Source: DATDRM01 sp035291705 (GTDB lineage: Bacteria; Chloroflexota; Anaerolineae; Anaerolineales; UBA4823). Taken from it: 6,458 nt of DNA. The translations under genes were made by a program, and so were the position numbers. This document shows, piece after piece, positions 1 through 5,450 of the stretch (positions within the stretch are counted from its first letter, which is position 1; the number at the start of each line of letters is the position of its first letter). The notes under the pieces were generated by a model. It searched no databases, was not told the origin of the DNA, and saw only the letters and a program-made list of their open reading frames with translations. The stretch spans positions 1 through 6,458 of the forward strand of contig DATDRM010000180.1 of NCBI GenBank assembly GCA_035291705.1, read 5' to 3'.

Positions 1-1079
1 CCGGCCAGGCCGCGCAGCTGTATAACGGCTTCGACTGCCTGGTAAACGCCGGTTGCACCCCCGGGGTTGCCGCGCGCTTTCAGCCCGCCGAAAGTCGAGA
101 TCGGCAGGGAACCATGCAGGTTTAAACGCAACGGATGTGCGTCGCCGTCCTGGGCGAGCTGCCACGCCTGGCCCCGCCCGGCAAAACCGGCGGCCTCTAG
201 AGAAAGGGCGGCGAAGATCGAATAAGCATCATACAACTCGAACAGGTTGACATCCGTAGGCAGAATTCCAGCCTGGCGGCAGGCGCGTTCCACTGAAAGG
301 CGGGCTGCGTGGAATGCCAGCGGGTCTGGGCGATCGTGCAGGGCAAGGGTGTCTGTCACCATGCTCGACCCCGAGATGCGTACCAGGGGGTGCAGAAAGC
401 CCGCCGGCAGCAGCTCGGCGCGGGTCAAGAGCAGGGCCGCTGCGCCGTCGGCGTTCGGGGCGACGTCAAACATGTTGAGCGGATCGCTAACCATCCCGGC
501 GCGCCGATAGGTTTCGGCGCTGATCGCCTTGCGGAACATGGCGTTTGGGTTGCTCTCGCCGTTGGCATGGGCGATGAGGGGGAAACCGGCGAAGCATTCA
601 TGGGCTACTTCAAACTCGTACATATACCGGCGCATGAGCAAAGCAGCCTGGGCGGTAGGCGTCAGGCCCTGAACGCCTTCGAAGTCGCCGTCGATGGTGG
701 TTGTAATGGCAGCCTCCACACTGCTGCCAGTCCGGTCGGTCATTTTCTCGACACCAACCACCAGCGCCACGTCGACTGCACCGGCTGCGACCGCCAGGTA
801 TGCCTGGCGCAGCGCCGCCCCTCCAGATGCCCCGGCCGCTTCGACCGCGCTGGCTTCGATCCCCGTTAACCCGGCGAAGTCAGCGATCAGCGCGCCCAGA
901 TGCGCCTGGCCGGAAATGGATGGGGCGAGCATGTTGCCGACGAACAAGGCTTGCGGGGCTAACCCGCCGGCGTCCTGCCGGGCGGCTTCGATTGCCTTCA
1001 ATGCCAGCTCGCGCAGCGAGATGTCCCAATGTTCCCCGACCGGGGTTTGCCCTACGCCAGCAATAACGACGTCTGTCAT
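1..1079 (-). CDS. Thiolase-like protein (SCP-x/archaeal thiolase family), catalytic residues replaced; C-terminus cut by window edge
   Basis: The reading frame is open for 359 codons from the ATG at 1079 to the window edge; relatives are usually about 385-395 residues, so roughly 30 C-terminal residues are missing. GGAGG at 1088-1084, four bases before the ATG, supports the start, and the protein opens with a typical thiolase strand (MTDVVIAGVGQTPVG). Thiolase landmarks are present at residues 79-90 (VEAAGASGGAAL), 280-287 (FELYDAYS) and 331-344 (GGLKARGNPGGATG). The residues that do the chemistry are not: Gly83 replaces the acyl-accepting Cys, Tyr283 the His of the HDxF motif and Asn338 the His of GHP. 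The Cys-to-Gly change needs two base changes in one codon, so sequencing error is unlikely. In archaea this gene follows HMG-CoA synthase and its product joins that enzyme and a DUF35 protein in one complex; the gene order here matches. The role could be a structural subunit or a thiolase-fold enzyme with other chemistry, as in steroid side-chain aldolases of the Ltp2 type. Family assignment is firm, function is not. Confidence 0.88.
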   Translation of the reverse strand, partial: MTDVVIAGVGQTPVGEHWDISLRELALKAIEAARQDAGGLAPQALFVGNMLAPSISGQAHLGALIADFAGLTGIEASAVEAAGASGGAALRQAYLAVAAGAVDVALVVGVEKMTDRTGSSVEAAITTTIDGDFEGVQGLTPTAQAALLMRRYMYEFEVAHECFAGFPLIAHANGESNPNAMFRKAISAETYRRAGMVSDPLNMFDVAPNADGAAALLLTRAELLPAGFLHPLVRISGSSMVTDTLALHDRPDPLAFHAARLSVERACRQAGILPTDVNLFELYDAYSIFAALSLEAAGFAGRGQAWQLAQDGDAHPLRLNLHGSLPISTFGGLKARGNPGGATGVYQAVEAVIQLRGLA

Positions 1080-1092
1080 CGATCCTCCAACT

Positions 1093-1158
1093 CGTAAAAC
1101 GTAAACCATGAAGATGCGCCTTACGCATCACGTTTCACGCTTCAAGTTTCACGTTTTA
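1093..1158. repeat. Heptamer-periodic imperfect inverted repeat in the HMGS-thiolase gap
   Basis: Nearly the whole gap is built on a 7-bp period. On the plus strand, units starting at 1093 and 1100 (CGTAAAA, CGTAAAC) share the phase of four units starting at 1128, 1135, 1142 and 1149, all beginning TCA (consensus TCACGTT). The two halves are inverted relative to each other: 1095-1113 pairs with 1140-1158 at 16 of 19 positions. A smaller hairpin, GATGCG (1113-1118) with CGCATC (1124-1129) around a 5-base loop, is an alternative fold. The right arm ends exactly on the TAA stop of HMG-CoA synthase (1158-1156 on the minus strand). There is no U-tract after it in the direction of transcription, so it does not look like an intrinsic terminator. 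Confidence 0.75.
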
Positions 1159-2220
1159 TTTCATCACCAGCTTACCGCGCATCCGGCTATAGGTCGCGTA
1201 GTCGATCTCGGTGCGGCGGGCGATGTAATCGCTGGTCTTTGGGGCGCGCTCACGCCGCTCTCGAATGGCCTCGGTGACCTGGATATCGAAGGCGTCGGAG
1301 CCAGCCCCTGACCCGAAGGAGACCATCAGGATGCGATCGCCGGGCTCGGCGATGTCCAGCACGGCGGTCAGCCCGATGATGGCTGCCCCGGCGTAGGTGT
1401 TGCCGATCACCGGGACCAGCAGGCCAGCCGCGATCTGCTCCTGGTTGAAGCCAAGCATGCCGGCTACCCGTTGCGGGAACTTGGTATTAGGCTGGTGGAA
1501 CACAGCGTATCTGTAGTCGGCCGCGCTGGTGCCCGTCGCATCCATCAAGGCTTTGCCCGCCTCGCTGATATGGGCAAAGTAAGCCGGCTCGCCGGTGAAG
1601 CGCTGCCCGTGTTCAGGGTACTTCTGGTAGGCGCGCCGCCAGAAGTCAGGCGTATCGGTCACGTAGGAGTAGGTGGCGTTGATCGTCGCCAGGGAGTCTT
1701 CAGCTAGCCCGAGGATATAGGCTGCACCGCCCGCGCCAGCGGTGTACTCCAGAGCATCACCTGGACGACCCTGGGCGATGTCCATGCCGATCGCCATGGC
1801 ATAGGAAGCCATACCCGATCCCACAAAGCCGATCGCCGCCACCATGGCCTCCGTGCCGGCTTTGCAGGCGAACTGCCAATCGGCAGCTTGTACATTGGGC
1901 ACTGCGCCGATCGCTTCTGCCACGATGGTTGAGGTCGGCTTGACAGCATAGGGGTGTGATTCGGAGCCCACCCATACGGCGCGGATCCGGCTCGGTGATA
2001 CGCCCGCGCGCGCCATCGCGTTGCGGGCCGCCTCCACCGACATCGTGGCAACGTCCTCATCAATCCCGGCGACGGCTTTTTCTTTGATCGGCAGGCCCCC
2101 TTCGCCGTCCGTCCAGACCCGGGCGACTTCGCTAGCTGGCAGCCGGTAGCGGGGGACATACGCCCCGTAACCGGCGATCCCGACCGGGCGGGAAGGTTTG
2201 AGCAGGGTTGGATCACTCAT
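1156..2220 (-). CDS. mvaS: Hydroxymethylglutaryl-CoA synthase, archaeal type
   Basis: Condenses acetyl-CoA with acetoacetyl-CoA to HMG-CoA, the committed carbon-carbon step of the mevalonate pathway, in the cytoplasm. The 354-residue length fits the short archaeal-type family. The catalytic triad is complete: Glu87 in VGSESHPYAVKP, the acylated Cys119 in WQFACKAGTEA and His242 in FHQPNTKFP. The C-terminal thiolase-fold half has the GNTYAGA stretch at 273-279 and SFGSGAGSDAF at 301-311. The ATG at 2220 is the first usable start after the HMG-CoA reductase stop; AAGGAG lies upstream at a rather long 13 bases. It sits between HMG-CoA reductase (79-bp gap) and a thiolase-like gene (76-bp gap), all on one strand, suggesting one transcript. 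In archaea this enzyme is held in a complex with the thiolase and a DUF35 protein, which channels acetoacetyl-CoA. Nothing appears damaged. The assignment is near certain; complex formation is inferred. Confidence 0.96.
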   Translation of the reverse strand: MSDPTLLKPSRPVGIAGYGAYVPRYRLPASEVARVWTDGEGGLPIKEKAVAGIDEDVATMSVEAARNAMARAGVSPSRIRAVWVGSESHPYAVKPTSTIVAEAIGAVPNVQAADWQFACKAGTEAMVAAIGFVGSGMASYAMAIGMDIAQGRPGDALEYTAGAGGAAYILGLAEDSLATINATYSYVTDTPDFWRRAYQKYPEHGQRFTGEPAYFAHISEAGKALMDATGTSAADYRYAVFHQPNTKFPQRVAGMLGFNQEQIAAGLLVPVIGNTYAGAAIIGLTAVLDIAEPGDRILMVSFGSGAGSDAFDIQVTEAIRERRERAPKTSDYIARRTEIDYATYSRMRGKLVMK

Positions 2221-2233
2221 GAGTTGGTTTGCT

Positions 2234-2239
2234 CTCCTT
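2234..2239 (-). promoter_or_regulatory. Ribosome binding site of HMG-CoA synthase, long spacing
   Basis: AAGGAG on the minus strand, separated from the ATG at 2220 by 13 bases. No closer purine-rich site and no closer in-frame start is visible, so this is the likely site despite the long spacer. Confidence 0.6.
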
Positions 2240-2253
2240 GCTTATGATCGCTT

Positions 2254-2316
2254 GATGACCGATGAGCGACGAATGACCAGGGACGGAGGAATGCATTCGT
2301 CATTCTTCGTTCGTCC
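2254..2316. repeat. Heptamer-periodic imperfect inverted repeat in the HMGR-HMGS gap
   Basis: Six consecutive 7-bp units start at 2254, 2261, 2268, 2275, 2282 and 2289, and every one begins with GA (for example GATGACC, GATGAGC, GACGAAT). From 2296 the period continues with the opposite orientation (TTCGTCA, TTCTTCG, TTCGTCC). As plus-strand RNA, 2261-2277 can pair with 2299-2315 over 17 positions with 14 Watson-Crick pairs, two G-U pairs and one mismatch; on the minus-strand transcript the two G-U pairs become mismatches. The loop contains a perfect 10-bp palindrome, GAATGCATTC, at 2289-2298. The right arm covers the stop codon (2302-2300) and last few codons of HMG-CoA reductase. It has the same period and placement as the element at 1093-1158, but a different unit sequence. 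Confidence 0.75.
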
Positions 2317-3598
2317 ACTCTCTCAATATCTCGTCCGCCCGGTCGATCCGCACGGTCTTCTCAGCCACCAGCTGCTTCGCCAGGCGCTCGATAACCTCTC
2401 CCTGGGCGCCAGCGGCGATGGCTACCTGACGGGCGTGCAGTGACATGTGCCCACGCTGGATGCCTTCCGTTGCCAGGGCGCGTAAGGCCGCCAGGTTTTG
2501 CGCCAGCCCCACCGAGACAATGATCTCGGCCAATTCTGCCGCGGTTTTGACGCCCATCAATTTCAGGGCAGCCCTTGCGGTGGGGTGAACCTTGGTCGCA
2601 CCCCCGACAATCCCTACCGCCAGCGGCATCTCCAGCGAACCGATCAGGTTGCCCTCGCCATCTTTTCCCCACGTGCTCAGGCTGGTATATCGCCCGCCGC
2701 GGGCGGCGTAGGCGTGGGCGCCTGCCTCGATCGCTCGCCAGTCGTTGCCGGTAGCGATCACCACCGCGTCCACTCCGTTCATGATGCCCTTGTTGTGTGT
2801 CGCCGCCCGGTAGGGATCACCCGCAGCGAACGCCCAGGCTGCGATGATCCCGTCACGCACATCTTCTGCAAGGTAACCCTCAAAAGCCAGCTCGGTGAGG
2901 GGGATGGTACACCGGGCGCTCGCCAGGCGGCGGTCGGCCAGGTTAGAAAGGATCCGCAGGTGGACGCGTCCGCCGCTGATCGCTTCTACCAGGGGGGCCA
3001 GCCGCTCCGTTGCCGTGTTGACGGCGTTAGCTCCCATCGCGTCGCGCACATCGTAGATCAGATGTAGCACTAAAAAGGGGCCGATCGGAGGAGAATCGAT
3101 CAGGCGCACTTCTATATCGCGCGGACCGCCTCCCAGGCGCTGCAGAACAGGGTCGATTTGGGCAGCCTCAGCCAGTAAGCGATCCTTCTGATCGAGCAGA
3201 GCCTGGCGGGCTGCGGCAAGGTCAGGCACATCCAACAGCTGCATCTGGCCGATCATCTCGGGCGGGGTGGTCTGGGCGGTAAAACCACCACCTGCCCGCG
3301 CCAGCTTAGCCATGAAAGACGCCCCTGCCACCACCGATGGCTCCTCGATCGCCATAGGCACCAGCACCTCCCGATTGTTGACGAGAAAGTTCAATGCTAT
3401 CCCTAATGGCAGCGCGTACAGCCCAACGACGTTTTCAATCATATGGTCGGCCTGGGCTGCGGTAAGGCCCACCTCGCCGCTCAAGGCATTAAATTCCTCT
3501 TCAGTCAGCCAACCCCCGCGCAGCAGTAGCGCGCGGCGTTCTTTCAGGCTGAGGTTATAAAACCCGGGCAGGCGTGACCCGCTGGAAGCAGTCGTCAT
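2300..3598 (-). CDS. mvaA: Hydroxymethylglutaryl-CoA reductase, class II (degradative-type sequence, probably biosynthetic here)
   Basis: Reduces HMG-CoA to mevalonate using two reduced nicotinamides; soluble, with no membrane segment. The 432 residues align with the Pseudomonas mevalonii enzyme at a constant offset of three through the catalytic positions: Glu86 (EEPSVVAGAS), Lys270 (THNKGIMNG), Asp286 (ATGNDWRA) and His384 (GHMSLHAR), matching Glu83, Lys267, Asp283 and His381. Other class II hallmarks are ENVVG at 55-59, RDAMGAN at 185-191 and LRILSNLADRRLA at 214-226. Asp149 falls at the position of P. mevalonii Asp146, which favours NADH over NADPH. The ATG at 3598 has AAGGAG 13 bases upstream, and SRLPGFYNLS near the N-terminus matches the usual family start. 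It is first in a minus-strand cluster with HMG-CoA synthase, which argues for mevalonate synthesis rather than the mevalonate catabolism of P. mevalonii. Its last codons overlap a heptamer repeat. Cofactor choice is inferred. Confidence 0.97.
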   Translation of the reverse strand: MTTASSGSRLPGFYNLSLKERRALLLRGGWLTEEEFNALSGEVGLTAAQADHMIENVVGLYALPLGIALNFLVNNREVLVPMAIEEPSVVAGASFMAKLARAGGGFTAQTTPPEMIGQMQLLDVPDLAAARQALLDQKDRLLAEAAQIDPVLQRLGGGPRDIEVRLIDSPPIGPFLVLHLIYDVRDAMGANAVNTATERLAPLVEAISGGRVHLRILSNLADRRLASARCTIPLTELAFEGYLAEDVRDGIIAAWAFAAGDPYRAATHNKGIMNGVDAVVIATGNDWRAIEAGAHAYAARGGRYTSLSTWGKDGEGNLIGSLEMPLAVGIVGGATKVHPTARAALKLMGVKTAAELAEIIVSVGLAQNLAALRALATEGIQRGHMSLHARQVAIAAGAQGEVIERLAKQLVAEKTVRIDRADEILREWTNEE

Positions 3599-3611
3599 TT
3601 GATCGCTCTTT

Positions 3612-3617
3612 CTCCTT
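3612..3617 (-). promoter_or_regulatory. Ribosome binding site of HMG-CoA reductase, long spacing
   Basis: AAGGAG on the minus strand, 13 bases before the ATG at 3598, the same distance as for HMG-CoA synthase. The following AGAAAGAG stretch is also purine-rich and could contribute. Confidence 0.6.
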
Positions 3618-3640
3618 CGCCAGGATTAACCACGCAAGCA

Positions 3641-3674
3641 TTGATAGCCGCGCTTTCCTGGCAAAAACTATCAA
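3641..3674. promoter_or_regulatory. Dyad TTGATAG/CTATCAA in the divergent promoter region
   Basis: A perfect 7-bp inverted repeat: TTGATAG at 3641-3647 and CTATCAA at 3668-3674, centres 27 bp apart, between the divergent HMG-CoA reductase and histidine kinase genes. The spacing is between two and three helical turns, so a protein operator is possible but unproven. A second pair, GCCAGG (3619-3624) and CCTGGC (3657-3662), overlaps it and could fold in the HMG-CoA reductase leader just before its ribosome binding site. Confidence 0.3.
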
Positions 3675-3686
3675 ATCTTAATAGTT
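3666..3686. promoter_or_regulatory. AT-rich dyad AACTAT/ATAGTT upstream of the histidine kinase
   Basis: A 6-bp inverted repeat, AACTAT (3666-3671) and ATAGTT (3681-3686), with a 9-bp spacer, lies in the only clearly AT-rich stretch of the window. It overlaps the right half of the longer dyad and ends on the putative -35 element of the kinase. It may be a small operator or just part of promoter DNA. Confidence 0.25.
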
Positions 3687-3714
3687 ACCAATTCAGACAG
3701 AATTCGAGTAAAAT
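3685..3714 (+). promoter_or_regulatory. Possible sigma-70-type promoter for the histidine kinase
   Basis: TTACCA (3685-3690, 4 of 6 to consensus), an 18-bp spacer and TAAAAT (3709-3714, 5 of 6), in AT-rich DNA ahead of a GC-rich gene. A start about seven bases downstream would fall inside the G-run used as ribosome binding site, which weakens the call. I could not find an equally good promoter for the opposite HMG-CoA reductase strand. Confidence 0.3.
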
Positions 3715-3715
3715 A

Positions 3716-3723
3716 AAGGGGGG
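3716..3723 (+). promoter_or_regulatory. Ribosome binding site of the histidine kinase, long spacing
   Basis: AAGGGGGG ends 13 bases before the ATG at 3737. An ATG at 3724 directly after the G-run is out of frame and gives only a ten-residue peptide ending at the TGA at 3754-3756, inside the kinase gene. Confidence 0.55.
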
Positions 3724-3736
3724 ATGAGTTCATACA

Positions 3737-5413
3737 ATGGTATTGTTGACGCGTGAACAATTAGAAGAACGACTGGCTGCTCTCCACCTGGCCAGCTTGG
3801 AATTGGTGCGGGATCTGTCTCTGGATATAGTTCTCCAGCGGATCATTCATTTGGCGCGTGAACAGGCCAAGGCGCGCTATGCGGCCCTGGGTGTCGTGGA
3901 TGACGGCGGCAAATTGCTGCAGTTTATCCCGGTGGGGATGACGCCCGAGGAGATCCGCCTTACCGGTGATCCTCCGGTCGGCATGGGGTTATTGGGGGCC
4001 TTAAAGCAGGAGCGGCAGACCATTCGCATTCCTGATATCGGCGCCGACCCGCGCAGCGGGGGGTTTCCGCCTCACCACCCCGTGATGCACTCATTTCTTG
4101 GTGTGCCGATCCTGTTGGGGGAACATCTGCTGGGATTAATCTACCTCACCGACAAAGAAGATCACTTCGAGTTTACCACAGATGACGAGCGCGTGATCGA
4201 AACCCTGGCAGCTTACGCCGCCGTTGCGATCAGCAACGCGCGTTTATACCAGGGGATGGCCGAACGCGATCAAGCTCTCACCAGGCGCACTGAGGACCTG
4301 GCTCTGATCAATGATATGGCGGCCACTATGGCCAGCTCGCTGGAAATTGATGAGATCCTCAACCAGACTTTGAGCCGGGTGATGGATCATCTCGATGTCG
4401 AAGCCGGGGAAATTTTCTTGAGAGAGGAAAGCGGGCACTTTTTACGGCTTGCCTTGCATATTGGGGATGGTTTTCTATCTATTTGGACGCGTGACAGTTT
4501 CCAGGTGGGGGAAGGGCCGGTCGGCCAGGTCGCTGAGACGGGTATCCCATTGGTCAGCGTTAACCCCCAGAAAGAAGCCCGTTATTTCCGCCGGGCCGTG
4601 ATCGAGGCCGGTTTTTGCTGTATTGCCTGCATCCCCCTGACATCGCGGGGCAACGTGTTAGGAGTGATGTGTGTGGTGGCCAAGCAGGAGCGTCATCTCG
4701 ACAAACGCAACCTTGACCTGCTCTTGTCGATCGGCACTTGGGCCGGACTTTCCATTGAAAACGCTCGCCTCCACCGCCAAGCCCAGAGGCTCGCCGTCTT
4801 GGAAGAGCGCGAGCGGATCGGCATGGACCTCCACGATGGTATCATCCAGTCGATCTATGCCGTTGGCCTGGCGCTGGACTATGCTCAAGGCGCGGTTGAG
4901 GAAGACCCCAGGATGGCCCGCCTGAAGATCGAGCAAGCCATTGAGGGATTGAATAACGCCATCCGTGATATCCGTTCCTATATCCTCGACCTGCGCCCAC
5001 GCCAGTTTCGGGGTGAAGACCTGATGGTAGGGTTGCAGCAGTTGGTCGATGAGTTCATCGCCAACTCACGCACCCAGGCAACCCTGGTCGGGCCGAAGAA
5101 CGGCCTGGTTACCCTGCCCACGCCCAACGCTACCGCCCTGTTTCATATCTGCCAGGAAGCTTTAGCCAATGTCGCCAGGCATTCGCGTGCCCCGCAGGTC
5201 AACGTCCACCTGTGGACCAACAATGATCGTGTCATCCTGGAAGTAGCTGATAATGGTAGAGGCTTCGACTTGCGCAAGATGAGCGTCACCCTCGGGCATG
5301 GTCTCTCGAACATGCACGTCCGCGCTCATAAAGTCGGCGGGAACGTCGAGATCGCCTCCGAGCCGGGAGAGGGTACCACAGTCATGGCCTGGGTGCCGAG
5401 ACAAGTCACTTAG
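3737..5413 (+). CDS. Cytosolic GAF-GAF sensor histidine kinase, NarL/HisKA_3 type, with DosS/DosT-like first GAF domain
   Basis: Autophosphorylates on a histidine in response to a signal and passes the phosphate to a NarL-type response regulator, none of which lies in the window. The 558 residues hold GAF 1 (about 18-170), a helical linker (171-195), GAF 2 (about 196-345) and a kinase core. The phosphoacceptor is His366 in ERIGMDLHDGIIQ. The ATPase has the N box (QEALANVARHS, 473-483), DNGRGF (505-510), GHGLSNM (520-526) and GEGT (544-547). No signal peptide or membrane segment is seen. GAF 1 contains GFPPHHPVMHSFLGVPI and IYLTDK, which line up with the haem-binding GAF of mycobacterial DosS: His114 matches the proximal ligand His149 and Tyr136 matches distal Tyr171. 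A haem, hence O2, NO, CO or redox sensing, is inferred, not shown. GAF 2 has three cysteines in CCIAC (294-298). The TrmH-family gene follows after 37 bp and is probably cotranscribed. Kinase identity is certain, ligand is not. Confidence 0.95.
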   Translation: MVLLTREQLEERLAALHLASLELVRDLSLDIVLQRIIHLAREQAKARYAALGVVDDGGKLLQFIPVGMTPEEIRLTGDPPVGMGLLGALKQERQTIRIPDIGADPRSGGFPPHHPVMHSFLGVPILLGEHLLGLIYLTDKEDHFEFTTDDERVIETLAAYAAVAISNARLYQGMAERDQALTRRTEDLALINDMAATMASSLEIDEILNQTLSRVMDHLDVEAGEIFLREESGHFLRLALHIGDGFLSIWTRDSFQVGEGPVGQVAETGIPLVSVNPQKEARYFRRAVIEAGFCCIACIPLTSRGNVLGVMCVVAKQERHLDKRNLDLLLSIGTWAGLSIENARLHRQAQRLAVLEERERIGMDLHDGIIQSIYAVGLALDYAQGAVEEDPRMARLKIEQAIEGLNNAIRDIRSYILDLRPRQFRGEDLMVGLQQLVDEFIANSRTQATLVGPKNGLVTLPTPNATALFHICQEALANVARHSRAPQVNVHLWTNNDRVILEVADNGRGFDLRKMSVTLGHGLSNMHVRAHKVGGNVEIASEPGEGTTVMAWVPRQVT

Positions 5414-5430
5414 CTGCCAGTTGGTAATCC

Positions 5431-5437
5431 AAGGGGG
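5431..5437 (+). promoter_or_regulatory. Ribosome binding site fixing the GTG start of the TrmH-family gene
   Basis: AAGGGGG ends 13 bases before the GTG at 5451. An in-frame TAA at 5439-5441 excludes any start further upstream, so the long spacing is real if this is the site used. Confidence 0.55.
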
Positions 5438-5450
5438 CTAACATCCTGTC

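Noticed and set aside
309..869. 186-codon plus-strand open frame
   Set aside because: It is antisense to the thiolase-like gene, whose frame carries clear family motifs; the translation here has no recognisable domain and reflects GC-rich codon periodicity.
694..1104. 136-codon plus-strand open frame rich in Ala, Thr and Pro
   Set aside because: Also antisense to the thiolase-like gene, low-complexity composition, no plausible start context.
1113..1129. GATGCG/CGCATC hairpin as transcription terminator
   Set aside because: Only a 6-bp stem, no U-tract on either side, and the next gene continues on the same strand with a good ribosome binding site; better described as part of the heptamer element.
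1704..2216. 170-codon minus-strand open frame overlapping HMG-CoA synthase
   Set aside because: Shifted-frame shadow of a gene with intact catalytic triad; composition dominated by Arg, Pro and Trp.
2498..3067. 189-codon plus-strand open frame
   Set aside because: Antisense to the well-conserved centre of HMG-CoA reductase; no domain features.
3724..3756. ATG right after the G-run as kinase start or leader peptide
   Set aside because: Out of frame with the kinase, ends after ten residues, and the ATG abuts the ribosome binding site.
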